Of a DNA stretch of 45,205 nt, positions 33,336-41,970 are shown one piece after another. The number at the start of each line of letters is the position of its first letter. The first letter of the stretch is position 1. The notes beneath the pieces were generated by a model, which was not told where the DNA came from, made no database searches, and saw only the letters and a program-made list of their open reading frames with translations. Position numbers and translations under genes: made by a program. The DNA comes from Bryobacteraceae bacterium (lineage in GTDB: Bacteria > Acidobacteriota > Terriglobia > Bryobacterales > Bryobacteraceae): contig JAICXK010000010.1 of assembly GCA_025980435.1 (NCBI GenBank), positions 1 through 45,205 of the forward strand, in the 5' to 3' direction.

Positions 33336-33635
33336 ATGCCTATACCGATTTCTTTTTCAAACCCGATCCGGCCAGTAGACCCTATTCAGGTGGCTGGGGT
33401 CCAGCAACCCGCCAGCTCGGGGTTCAAGAATATTCTCGAATCAGCTATCCGGCAGGTGAATGCGGTGAGCACGGCGGCGGATCAGAGCGTGAACACTTTC
33501 GTGTCCGGAGGCAAGCAGGAATTGCATTCAACGATTCTGGCCGTGCAGAATGCCGAACTTCAATTTGAAATGTTCCTGCAGGCGCGAAACAAGGTTGTCT
33601 CCGCATACGAAGAGATCATGCGGATGCAGGTTTGA
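33336..33635 (+). CDS. fliE: Flagellar hook-basal body protein FliE
   Basis: A 99-residue MS-ring/rod adaptor. The start is the ATG after the flgC stop (GGATG), giving MPIPISFSNPIRP; a longer reading overlaps flgC without support. The conserved C-terminal half has NAVSTAADQSVNTFVSGGKQ, ELHSTILAVQNAELQFEMFL and QARNKVVSAYEEIMRMQV, which defines FliE. It sits between flgC and fliF as in most flagellar operons. Confidence 0.95.
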   Translation: MPIPISFSNPIRPVDPIQVAGVQQPASSGFKNILESAIRQVNAVSTAADQSVNTFVSGGKQELHSTILAVQNAELQFEMFLQARNKVVSAYEEIMRMQV

Positions 33636-33651
33636 GCGCTGAAGCACGGCA

Positions 33652-35295
33652 ATGAATCAATTCAAGAGCCTGTTTAACGCTCTTTCTATTTCTCAACGAA
33701 TCGGAATTGCGGCCGTCGCTCTTGCACTCGGGGCGGGAATCATCAGCTTTGTCCATTGGAGGCACGAAGCTGGATTCCGACCGCTGTTTACGGGGATGTC
33801 GCCGGAAGACGCAGCGGCCATTGTCCAGAAGTTAAAAGAGAGCGGAGTGGAGCATCGCCTGATGGAGAATGGAACCTCAGTTCTTGTCCCAGAGGCGAAG
33901 GTTGATGAATTGCGGCTTGAGATGGCAGGGGCCGGTCTTCCCAAAACCGGACGAATTGGATTCGAACTCTTCGATAAGACGAATCTCGGTATGACCGATT
34001 TCACCGAGCATGTGAACTATCGGCGGGCCCTTGAGGGAGAGTTGGAGCGCTCGATCCGTGTGCTGAACGGTATAGAGCAGGCGCGAGTGCACATTACATT
34101 TCCGAAGGAGTCCGTTTTCCTGGACTCGCGCGAGCCCGCGAAAGCGAGCGTGCTGGTCAGTCTCCGGCCCGGATTCCGCCTTACCCAACAAAATGTACTT
34201 GCAATAACGAACCTGGTAGCCAGCGCGGTAGAAGGCCTTTCACCCGATTTTATTTCCGTGATCGACATGCAAGGGAACCTGCTCAGCCGGCCCCACAAGG
34301 CCGCTCTGGACGATGCAGACGCTCCCGATGGCGCGCTCGATTATCGGCACCAGATCGAGAAGGACCTGGCCGCCAAGGTCGAGGCGACGCTCCAGCCTCT
34401 GCTGGGCGATGGCAGATTCCGTGTGGGTGTCTCCGCCGATTGCGATTTTACGACGAGTGAACAGACTGACGAGGTCTTTGACCCAACCAAATCCGTGATG
34501 GTGAGTTCGCAGAAATCGGAAGACATGTCTGGCGCGGCGCAACCGGGTGGTGTTCCCGGGACGCCTTCCAACTTGCCGCGATCGACTGCGGTTCGGCCGG
34601 CCTCGGCAGGCTCGACTACGTCTCGAAGGACCGAGAACGTGACGTACCAGACAACGCGGACGGTAAGGCAGGTAAAGACGCCCCGGGGTGCTATCAAGCG
34701 GATTTCTGCATCATTATTGCTTGATCAGGACTTTCGTTGGGAAGGGAAGGGCGGGAAAGCCAAGCGAGTGGATGTCCCGCCCAGTCCCGAGAAGTTGAAA
34801 GCCATTCATGACATCGTGGCGGGTGTGCTTGGGCTAGATCCTGCACGGGGGGATCAGTTGGTGATCGAGAGCCTTCCTTTTGAGCAGACACGCGAAATGG
34901 ATGAGCCCGCGCCTTCCTTGCCGAAGCCTTCGAGTCCGACGCCCGGCATAAACGAGTTGATCCGAAATCGGCCAATAGTGTTAGGCGGCGCTGCCGTTTT
35001 GTTGATACTTGGCGCGCTGTTAGGCGTTCTCCTCCGACGCAAATCCAAATCGAAGCATTCGGTTCAGCAAGCGCAGGCAATAGAGAAGGGGCAATCGCGC
35101 GCGGGTCTGGAATCGGGTAAATCCGCGGAAGCGCCTAAGATAGGAGGCGAGGAAACCAAACAAAAGCTTCCGTTGCCCGCGGCGCCGAACAAAGTGGACA
35201 TATTGAGGCAGAACCTTCGCGAGACTGTGAATCGAGATCCGGCACTCGCGGCAAGCGTTATTCGCGGGTGGCTGGAGGAAGATGCGAATCGATGA
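33652..35295 (+). CDS. fliF: Flagellar MS-ring protein FliF
   Basis: A 547-residue protein with two membrane spans (about 18-36 and 440-460). Between them lie the YscJ-type ring-building domains: FRPLFTGMSPEDAAAIVQKL, EMAGAGLPKTGRIGFELFDK, then MTDFTEHVNYRRALEGELER and VHITFPKES, with a low-complexity Ser/Pro/Thr segment about 290-330. After the second span, a basic cytoplasmic tail ends in RQNLRETVNRDPALAASVIR-GWLEED, the typical FliG-binding end. The tail is normal, so no FliG fusion is present. The stop is followed directly, as ATGA, by an orphan ATG, not by fliG. Confidence 0.95.
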   Translation: MNQFKSLFNALSISQRIGIAAVALALGAGIISFVHWRHEAGFRPLFTGMSPEDAAAIVQKLKESGVEHRLMENGTSVLVPEAKVDELRLEMAGAGLPKTGRIGFELFDKTNLGMTDFTEHVNYRRALEGELERSIRVLNGIEQARVHITFPKESVFLDSREPAKASVLVSLRPGFRLTQQNVLAITNLVASAVEGLSPDFISVIDMQGNLLSRPHKAALDDADAPDGALDYRHQIEKDLAAKVEATLQPLLGDGRFRVGVSADCDFTTSEQTDEVFDPTKSVMVSSQKSEDMSGAAQPGGVPGTPSNLPRSTAVRPASAGSTTSRRTENVTYQTTRTVRQVKTPRGAIKRISASLLLDQDFRWEGKGGKAKRVDVPPSPEKLKAIHDIVAGVLGLDPARGDQLVIESLPFEQTREMDEPAPSLPKPSSPTPGINELIRNRPIVLGGAAVLLILGALLGVLLRRKSKSKHSVQQAQAIEKGQSRAGLESGKSAEAPKIGGEETKQKLPLPAAPNKVDILRQNLRETVNRDPALAASVIRGWLEEDANR

Positions 35296-35333
35296 TTCAC
35301 GTGGCTAAGATCCAGGTGCATTATGGCGTGTAG
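35292..35333 (+). other. Orphan start codon and 13-codon reading frame where fliG is expected
   Basis: An ATG overlaps the fliF stop as ATGA, the usual coupled start for the next flagellar gene, but the frame ends after 13 codons (MIHVAKIQVHYGV) at TAG 35331-35333. fliG lies here in most flagellar operons. The peptide is too short to compare with FliG. It may be a scar of a deleted fliG, a leader peptide for fliH, or chance. Confidence 0.3.
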
Positions 35334-35982
35334 GATCGCCGGTCCGTCACAAGCCGCTAGCAGCATGATGTGGGGCAGCGTCGAGTCTTTGGGGGATACC
35401 AAGGCCGGCGCGGTTTCGCATGGAAGCGCGCGAGCCGGCGACACGGATTTGGCAGAGAGACTCGCGGAAATCGAAGAACTGCGGCACGAAGAAATTGTGC
35501 AGGCGCGCCGGTCCGGATTTGACGAAGGGGTCAGGAAAGCAAAAGACGAGGCGTCCGCCGAGATCAGAGCTTCCGGAGAAAGGCTTGCACGGAATCTAAA
35601 GGAACTGGCGGCTCTAAAGCAGAGGATTCGGAATGAAGCAGAAGGCGAGGTCGTGCGGCTTTCGCTTGCAATTGCACGCCGCATCCTTCATCGCGAGCTG
35701 ACAGTCGATGCGGAGTCCATTGAGGGTGTCGTGCATGCTGCACTACGAACACTGGAACATCGTGACGTGCTGCGCGTGCGGGTCGCTCCCGATGCTATTG
35801 GCGTTATGCGGTCTGTTCTGGAGCGGGCCGCTGGAGGGCATGGAATCGAGGTTACCTCTGACCACCGGATGGGAGTTGGCGACATCGTTTTTGAAACAGC
35901 CATGGGCGAACTGGACGCGTCCATCGATACGCAGCTTCAAGAGATACAACGAGGTTTCGCCGACCGCCTGGGGGCAGGATGA
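35323..35982 (+). CDS. fliH: Flagellar export ATPase regulator FliH
   Basis: A 219-residue stator-like partner of the export ATPase FliI. A central coiled coil with many A/E/R residues (EIEELRHEEIVQARRSGFDE, then KAKDEASAEIRASGERLARN) is followed by the conserved C-terminal domain: VVRLSLAIARRILHRELTVD, HAALRTLEHRDVLRVRVAPD, EVTSDHRMGVGDIVFETAMG and ELDASIDTQLQEI. The start is taken as ATG 35323; ATG at 35365 is possible. It overlaps fliI as ATGA. Confidence 0.9.
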   Translation: MACRIAGPSQAASSMMWGSVESLGDTKAGAVSHGSARAGDTDLAERLAEIEELRHEEIVQARRSGFDEGVRKAKDEASAEIRASGERLARNLKELAALKQRIRNEAEGEVVRLSLAIARRILHRELTVDAESIEGVVHAALRTLEHRDVLRVRVAPDAIGVMRSVLERAAGGHGIEVTSDHRMGVGDIVFETAMGELDASIDTQLQEIQRGFADRLGAG

Positions 35983-37304
35983 CGGCGTCCGAAAGGATTG
36001 ACCTCAGTCCCTATGTCGCCGATCTCAAGGGGCTCGAGCTGCTGAGATGGCGCGGGGTCGTAACAAATGTGACGGGGTTCGTGATCGAATCGCAGGGACC
36101 GTCGTCCCCGGTAGGAGGGTTCTGCGAGATCCATACGTCCAGCGGCAAAATTGTTCGAACCCAGGTTGCAGGTTTCCGCAACGGACGAATTCTTTCGATG
36201 CCGCTGGAAGAAGTAGACGGCCTCGAGGCTGGGGATGCTATATACGCCCGATCTGAAGATTCGAGTGTTTCGGTGGGGCCCGGTTTGCTGGGGCGTGTTC
36301 TTGACGGTTTTGGGCGGTTTATCGACGAGGGACCACCGATGGAGACAGTTGCCCGGTACAACCTGTTCGCTGCTCCTCCCGGCCCCCTTGAGCGAGAGCA
36401 CATAGATACACCCCTCGTAACTGGAATCCGAGCGATAGACACCCTGCTTCCGTGCGGCCTCGGGCAGAGGATTGGCATCTTCGGAGGAAGCGGGGTCGGA
36501 AAGAGCACTTTGTTGGGGACAATGTCGGCTCAGAGTTCGGCCGATGTTACCGTGATCGCTCTTATCGGCGAGCGCAATCGGGAAGTACGTGGATTTCTGG
36601 AGCATGAGTTGGGACCGGAAGGGCGCAAACGGTCGGTAGTAGTCGTAGCGACGTCTGATCGTCCCGCGCCTTTGCGAGTGCGAGCTTGCTTCGTGGCGCT
36701 CGCGGTGGCGGAATACTTCCGGGATGAGGGGAAAAATGTTCTGTTGGTTATGGACTCTGTTACGAGATTGGCAATGGCGCAGCGAGAAATCGGACTCGCC
36801 GCCGGGGAACCACCCAGCCAGAAGGGATATACTCCGTCGGTCTTCGGCATTCTTCCCAAGATATTTGAACGAGCGGGCGCCTTTCAGCGCGGGAGCATTA
36901 CCGGGTTCTTTACGGTATTAGTCGAGGGAGATGACATGAACGAGCCAATCGCGGACGCGGCGCGCAGCATTCTGGACGGCCATATCGTTCTCTCGCGCCT
37001 GCTTGGCTCCTCAGGACACTATCCCGCTATCGATGTGCTCTCCTCCATATCACGAGTGGCATCCCACGTTGCGAGCCCTGAGCAACTTAAGGCGGCGTCT
37101 AAAGTGCGCGAAGCCCTTTCGTGCTATCAGGCGGCAGAAGACCTGATTTCCCTGGGCGCCTACGTCTCCGGGTCGAATCCGAAACTGGATGCGAGTATCC
37201 GGCTGCGGGACCGAACACTTTCCTTTCTGCGTCAAGGCCCGCATGAAAAAGCGGAATTGAGTGAAAGCCTGGCCGCTCTGTCGGAAATCTCCGCCGCACT
37301 TTGA
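35979..37304 (+). CDS. fliI: Flagellum-specific ATP synthase FliI
   Basis: A 441-residue AAA-like F1-type ATPase that energises the flagellar type III export. Walker A GGSGVGKST is at 169-177; Walker B follows NVLLVMDSVTRLAMAQREIG, then the FliI/YscN signature with LAAGEPPSQKGYTPSVFGIL and GSITGFFTVLVEGDDMNEPI, AARSILDGHIVLSR. N- and C-terminal domains are normal for FliI. Starts as ATGA over the fliH stop. Confidence 0.96.
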   Translation: MTASERIDLSPYVADLKGLELLRWRGVVTNVTGFVIESQGPSSPVGGFCEIHTSSGKIVRTQVAGFRNGRILSMPLEEVDGLEAGDAIYARSEDSSVSVGPGLLGRVLDGFGRFIDEGPPMETVARYNLFAAPPGPLEREHIDTPLVTGIRAIDTLLPCGLGQRIGIFGGSGVGKSTLLGTMSAQSSADVTVIALIGERNREVRGFLEHELGPEGRKRSVVVVATSDRPAPLRVRACFVALAVAEYFRDEGKNVLLVMDSVTRLAMAQREIGLAAGEPPSQKGYTPSVFGILPKIFERAGAFQRGSITGFFTVLVEGDDMNEPIADAARSILDGHIVLSRLLGSSGHYPAIDVLSSISRVASHVASPEQLKAASKVREALSCYQAAEDLISLGAYVSGSNPKLDASIRLRDRTLSFLRQGPHEKAELSESLAALSEISAAL

Positions 37305-37311
37305 ACCTCCT

Positions 37312-37743
37312 GTGAAGAATTTCCGATTTCGTTTAGATTCAGTGCTCCGCCTCAGGAAACAGCAGGTTGATGCAGAGCGGATGAGGCTGCAGCAGATATT
37401 TGGAGAGAGAGAACAGTTGACGAGATGCCTGGCATCCGCAGGGCGGGAACGCGCGGAAGCGGCGGAGTTTGTTAGAGATCTCTCCGCAGGAACTCGAGAC
37501 CTACGAGCCCTTGCCTCTTACATCATTGGGTCCCAGATGCAGGTTGCAACAGTGCAGTCAGCCCTTCGAGAGCTCGACCGAACTCTAGCGGAACAAAAGG
37601 CGCGGGTACTCCGAGCCGAGCAGAATGAGAAGCTGCTGACGACGTTGCGTGAAAAGCGAATTCGGGAGTGGACAGCGGGGTTGAACCAGCAAATCGAGAC
37701 GGATGCTCATGAGTGTTGGATCGCATCCTGGAATAAGGACTAG
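37312..37743 (+). CDS. fliJ: Flagellar export chaperone FliJ
   Basis: A 143-residue coiled-coil protein, from GTG at 37312 eight bases after the fliI stop: VKNFRFRLDSVLRLRKQQVD, the usual FliJ N-terminus (F-F-L--VL--R). A longer reading inside fliI is a shadow. Heptad-like helices continue to near the C-terminus (LRELDRTLAEQKARVLRAEQ). FliJ links FliI to the export gate. Identity rests on the N-terminal motif, coiled coil and position. The operon appears to end here. Confidence 0.85.
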   Translation: MKNFRFRLDSVLRLRKQQVDAERMRLQQIFGEREQLTRCLASAGRERAEAAEFVRDLSAGTRDLRALASYIIGSQMQVATVQSALRELDRTLAEQKARVLRAEQNEKLLTTLREKRIREWTAGLNQQIETDAHECWIASWNKD

Positions 37744-37748
37744 AGCCT

Positions 37749-37772
37749 CCTATACCGTAGGACTGATATAGG
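37749..37772. repeat. Small inverted repeat between fliJ and the sigma-54 activator gene
   Basis: CCTATA (37749-37754) and TATAGG (37767-37772), perfect 6-base arms, 12-base spacer, just after the fliJ stop. No T-run follows, so it is not a typical terminator; an operator for the following activator gene is possible. The remaining bases to 37869 show no clear promoter. Confidence 0.25.
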
Positions 37773-37869
37773 CCTGAGGAATACCCCTAGATCGCAAAGC
37801 GGGATCATCGACCCACTCTGTATTCGACAGAAAAAGCCCTGTTCGCAATGGAGGGCCGCAAACAACGAC

Positions 37870-39360
37870 ATGAGATCGTTCGATTCGTTCACGCGTGATG
37901 AGGCTCAATCAGTTGCGCAAGCCGAATCCTCGGAGGACTCCAAGAAGCCGGAACCGGCCTGGAGGCAGTATCTCATTGGAGTGAGCCGGGCCGTGCTGGA
38001 TGTTTGCGAGGTGATCGAGCTTATTGCTTCCAAGCGCTGCACGGTTCTCATAAGCGGAGAGACAGGGACAGGGAAAGAGGTTGTCGCGCGTGCGCTACAC
38101 GCGGCCAGTGATCGAGCAGCCGTTCCGATGGTTGCGGTCAACTGCACGGCGCTGCCATCAAATCTCGCCGAAACGGAGTTATTTGGCCACTCGAAGGGGG
38201 CCTTCACTGGAGCACACACCGGACGCATAGGGCGATTCGAGCAGGCCCACCGGGGGACTATCTTTCTGGATGAAATTGGCGACTTACCATTGGATGTTCA
38301 GCCGAAACTGCTCCGTGTTCTACAGGAACATGAACTACAACGGATTGGCAGCTCTGAAACCGTTCGTGTGGACGTGAGGGTGATTGCGGCTTCTAACGTA
38401 GACTTGGAAGCAGCAGTCCGGGGAAAACGGTTCCGGGAAGATCTCTATTATCGGCTGAATGTCGTTCCAATCCATCTGCCTCCCCTGCGCGAGCGAAGCG
38501 AGGACATTCCACTCCTTCTCGATCACTTTTTGACGAAGGTTCAGGCTACCGAAGGCGGCCATCTTAAGCGAATCTCGGCAGAAGCAGCGCAATTTCTGCA
38601 AACGATGGACTGGCCGGGAAACGTCCGGCAGCTCGAGCATTCGGTTCAAATGGCGGTGGCGCTCAGTGGAGACCGCACTGTGCTGGTTGCAGACGATTTC
38701 AAAACCCGGTTGTCTCCGGGTTCTCTACACATAGAGCGGAGAGTACGTACTTCTGTAACAATCCCACAGGGAGGAATAGACTTCGATGAAGTCGTCGGAA
38801 ACTTCGAGCGATCTTTGCTTCATCAGGCGCTTGCCGCCAGCGGCGGCAACAAGGCCCGCGCCGCCGACCTCCTTCGCATTAAACGGACTACTTTGCTCGC
38901 CAAACTGAAGAGCTTCGAGGAGCGAGAGAATGGGACTTCCGAAGCGGTTCTCAGCACCCCGGCACCGGCAAAAGGCGGGCTGCCCCCGGCGGCGCTGGTG
39001 GTTGAAAAAGATTCCTCCGTGCTGAGACTCATTTCGAAAACCCTCGAGGCCGAAGGATATCGGATCTTGCAGACCGAAACGATACCGGCTGCGCTGGAAC
39101 TACTTCGCTGTTGGAAGGGGCAGATACGCTTGCTTGTGTTAGACCTGAACGAAAGGGAGTGGCCAGGCTTATCTGCGAATGAGATAACGCCTGATATGCC
39201 GATACTAGAGATCTCAAACGGAAACAGAGCACCGTTTGAACTGCACCAACACCGTAAAAGAGTTCTCTTATCGCCGTTTTCACCTGAGCAACTGAGGAAT
39301 GCGTTGGCCGAATTGAAAACGAGCGATGCCTCTATTATCGCTGCCGAATGCTGCGCTTGA
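37870..39360 (+). CDS. Sigma-54 activator with inverted domain order: AAA+, Fis-type HTH, C-terminal pseudo-receiver
   Basis: A 496-residue bacterial enhancer-binding protein. Residues about 33-270 form the sigma-54 AAA+ domain: Walker A GETGTGKE (63-70), GAFTGA loop (110-115) that touches sigma-54, Walker B IFLDEIGD (131-138), DWPGNVRQLEH (247-257). A Fis-type helix-turn-helix follows (about 305-349, NKARAADLLRIKRTTLLAKL). Then, at 374-482, comes a receiver-like domain: ALVVEKDSSVLRLISKTLEA, LLVLDLN, PILEIS, LLSPFSPEQL. The acceptor-type Asp425 is kept, but the acidic pocket reads EKD (379-381) and the conserved Lys is Ser468. No N-terminal receiver exists. It probably drives the flagellar sigma-54 promoters, such as flgB's. 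Confidence 0.88.
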   Translation: MRSFDSFTRDEAQSVAQAESSEDSKKPEPAWRQYLIGVSRAVLDVCEVIELIASKRCTVLISGETGTGKEVVARALHAASDRAAVPMVAVNCTALPSNLAETELFGHSKGAFTGAHTGRIGRFEQAHRGTIFLDEIGDLPLDVQPKLLRVLQEHELQRIGSSETVRVDVRVIAASNVDLEAAVRGKRFREDLYYRLNVVPIHLPPLRERSEDIPLLLDHFLTKVQATEGGHLKRISAEAAQFLQTMDWPGNVRQLEHSVQMAVALSGDRTVLVADDFKTRLSPGSLHIERRVRTSVTIPQGGIDFDEVVGNFERSLLHQALAASGGNKARAADLLRIKRTTLLAKLKSFEERENGTSEAVLSTPAPAKGGLPPAALVVEKDSSVLRLISKTLEAEGYRILQTETIPAALELLRCWKGQIRLLVLDLNEREWPGLSANEITPDMPILEISNGNRAPFELHQHRKRVLLSPFSPEQLRNALAELKTSDASIIAAECCA

Positions 39361-39389
39361 GGCGGCCAGCGTTCGCATAATGCGCGGTT

Positions 39390-41909
39390 TCAGTGGAAGA
39401 TGCTTTTCAGCTTGTCGAAGAAGCCTTTCTTCTTTTTGGGTTGCTCCTGCGATGGATTGCCGTTGTTCACCTGGGGCTGTTGAGGAGGATTAGTTCGTGA
39501 CATGGCTTGTGTGGGCAAAGTCGCCGGCACAGAAGCCGGCACGGAGACCGGTTGGGAACTCTCCCAACCTGCAATCTCGGTTGACCCGCCCTGATGCATT
39601 AAACAGAACTGCGAAGGCTGAGTGCCAAGCAGATAATAATCCGTGACCACACGCGGGCAGGCGCTGGTGGCGAGCTGGCCAGTGTCGGCATCGATTTGGG
39701 CGCTCACAACGCCATCGGGCACTTGGAAATCGGTAACGTCGCGATAGGCGCGATGCTTATGCGCGCGTTTCATGAACTCCGTCCAGATGGGAAGCGCCGC
39801 CTTGGCCCCTTCCATTTTGATGTCCTGGTAATCGTCGAGGCCGACCCACACGATGCAGAGCAGCTTGCTGGTAAATCCGGCAAACCAGGCATCATGAGAA
39901 GTTCCGGTCTTGGCTGCGGCCGGAAGCGTAAACCCGCGAGCGCGCACACCGGCACCGGTACCGCTGCGCAAGACCTCTTCCATGAGATTCACAACCAGAA
40001 AATTCACCCTGGGATCCAGGATGCTTTTGGTTTGCGGCTCGGATGCCCAGAGCTCGGTTCCCGACTGGTCCACGATGTGCGAGATCATGCGCGGCTGGAC
40101 CATGACTCCGTTATTTGCGAATAGGGTATAGGCTCCCGCCATATCGAGCGGAGTCACATCATAGGCTCCCAGAGCCTCCGCCGGGGTAGCTCGAATATCC
40201 GCCAGTCCGGCCTTGTGGGCGAGGTCAGCCACCGCACCGTAACCGGCCTGTTCGGCAACTTCCACGGCGGGGACGTTCAGCGATTTAGCAAAGGCGTCGC
40301 GCAGGGTGATATTTCCCAACCAGTCGCCATGATGAAAATCGACCGGCTCATAGGGTTTTCCAGCGAATAAGAAGGTCTTGGGCTCATCGGGAATGATGGT
40401 AGAAGCGGTGACCGGATTCGGCTGATTCCACATTCCGGAATTGAGCGCGGCGGCATATACAAAAGGCTTGAAGATACTACCTGAAGGACGTTTGGCGGTG
40501 ACATGATCAAACTGGCTCATGCCGTAGTTCCGCCCCCCGATAAGAGCTTTTATTTCCCCGGTATGCGGATCCAGACAAATCAAGGCTACCTGCGGCACTT
40601 CCACCGGAGTTCCCTTTTTGCGGTGGCGCTTGGCGAGGATCTCGTCGACGCCGCGGATGCCATCGGCGACGGCTTCCGCCGCGTCGCGCTGCAGGTCGGG
40701 ATCCAGAGTGGTGTAGATTTTCGAGCCGGAATCGGCGAAGTCGCGGTCCTGGAACTTGTCGGTCAGGCGATCGTTCACCAGGTCTACGAAGTAGGGGGCA
40801 TCCGCGGATTCGATCCCTTGGCGGGCAATCGTCAGGGGAGTCTGCACGGCCGCCTCGTACTGGCTGCGAGTGATGTAGCGGTTGTCGAGCATCTGCTGCA
40901 GCACCACGTTGCGACGCGCCGTGGCGCGCTCCGGCCAGCGCACCGGGTTGCGGCGGCTGGGTTCCTGAATCAGGCCCGCGAGAGTAGCGCATTCGGGCAG
41001 GGTCAGCGAGCGGATATCCTTCCCGAAGTATGCCTGCGCGGCTTCACCAAAGCCGCGAATGGCAAACGAACCGCGCCGTCCCAGGTCGACCTGGTTGGCA
41101 TAGTATTCGAAGATCTTCTGTTTGGTAAGTTTGCGCTCCAGGTGGATGGTAATGAGCAACTCGTTGAATTTACGCGTCCAGGTTTTCCGGCTAGTGAGCC
41201 AGAGGTTCCGGGCGAGCTGCTGAGTAAGGGTCGAAGCGCCCTGGTCTTTACGATGTTCTTTCAAATCGACCCAAAGCGCCTTCACAATGCGGATGGGATC
41301 GAAGCCGGAGTGCTGGAAGAATCGCTTGTCTTCAATGGAGATGACGGCGTGAACCAGCACGGGCGGAATGTCGTCGTATTTGACCAAACGGCGCTTCTCG
41401 CGGCTCTTGTCGTAAAGGCTACTGAGAAGCTGCGGCTCCAGTGTGTATTCCGTCCGGGCCGTGTTGTCGCTGAGCGCGATGATGGAAGAAATCTTTCCAT
41501 CTACGAAACGAAGCACGCCTGGTTCGGAGTCGGTGGAGGACTGATCGCCCGGGAAAATTTCAATGGCATTCGGGCGGAGATGATACCAACCGGTAGGATT
41601 GGTTCGGACATCTTCACCGTAGCCGCTCTCGCGAAGGCGCGAGGCATACTGAAGCGGAGTCCCGCGATCTCCGATGCCGACCACTTCCGGAGCTGCATAG
41701 AGAAGAGAGGTATTCGGGAACGGCCCCTCGGCCAGCTTCTCATCCGTCAGGCGCGCGTATTTCGCGTAGAGAACCGAAACGACGATAACCGCGGCGAGGA
41801 CCGCGGCGGCCGCGCTGAAGAGAAGAATGTACTTTATCGGGAATTTCGCTTTGGCTGAACCTGCACGGCGCTTGGCCGCCCAGCGAGGAAGTTTAATGCG
41901 TATAGGCAA
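39390..41909 (-). CDS. Class A penicillin-binding protein (PBP1-type glycosyltransferase/transpeptidase)
   Basis: An 839-residue bifunctional peptidoglycan synthase with a TTG start (41909); no better start is in frame. Order: short cytoplasmic basic tail; one membrane span (about 28-50); a UB2H-like domain (about 65-130: GTPLQYASRLRESGYGEDVR and WYHLRPNAIEIFPG); a GT51 glycosyltransferase (about 170-350, with VISIEDKRFFQHSGFDPI, DQGASTLTQQLARNLWL, RKFNELLITIHLERKLTKQK); a transpeptidase (about 400-720, SxxK in SGSIFKP, SLN, KTGTSHDAWFAG). A Pro/Gln-rich tail with KKKKGFFDK ends it. UB2H suggests the PBP1b group. It converges on the sigma-54 activator gene. Confidence 0.93.
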   Translation of the reverse strand: MPIRIKLPRWAAKRRAGSAKAKFPIKYILLFSAAAAVLAAVIVVSVLYAKYARLTDEKLAEGPFPNTSLLYAAPEVVGIGDRGTPLQYASRLRESGYGEDVRTNPTGWYHLRPNAIEIFPGDQSSTDSEPGVLRFVDGKISSIIALSDNTARTEYTLEPQLLSSLYDKSREKRRLVKYDDIPPVLVHAVISIEDKRFFQHSGFDPIRIVKALWVDLKEHRKDQGASTLTQQLARNLWLTSRKTWTRKFNELLITIHLERKLTKQKIFEYYANQVDLGRRGSFAIRGFGEAAQAYFGKDIRSLTLPECATLAGLIQEPSRRNPVRWPERATARRNVVLQQMLDNRYITRSQYEAAVQTPLTIARQGIESADAPYFVDLVNDRLTDKFQDRDFADSGSKIYTTLDPDLQRDAAEAVADGIRGVDEILAKRHRKKGTPVEVPQVALICLDPHTGEIKALIGGRNYGMSQFDHVTAKRPSGSIFKPFVYAAALNSGMWNQPNPVTASTIIPDEPKTFLFAGKPYEPVDFHHGDWLGNITLRDAFAKSLNVPAVEVAEQAGYGAVADLAHKAGLADIRATPAEALGAYDVTPLDMAGAYTLFANNGVMVQPRMISHIVDQSGTELWASEPQTKSILDPRVNFLVVNLMEEVLRSGTGAGVRARGFTLPAAAKTGTSHDAWFAGFTSKLLCIVWVGLDDYQDIKMEGAKAALPIWTEFMKRAHKHRAYRDVTDFQVPDGVVSAQIDADTGQLATSACPRVVTDYYLLGTQPSQFCLMHQGGSTEIAGWESSQPVSVPASVPATLPTQAMSRTNPPQQPQVNNGNPSQEQPKKKKGFFDKLKSIFH

Positions 41910-41970
41910 ACGTGTAGCCCGGGAATAAAAGCGTTCTCACCCCTTGGACGCCCGGCGCTCCCCTAAGTTA

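Noticed and set aside
33652-35295. Possibility that FliG is fused to the C-terminus of FliF
   Set aside because: FliF has ordinary length and ends in the usual FliG-binding tail; no FliG domain follows.
40503-41858. 451-codon plus-strand open frame opposite the PBP gene
   Set aside because: Antisense to a protein with clear GT51 and transpeptidase motifs; typical GC-driven shadow.
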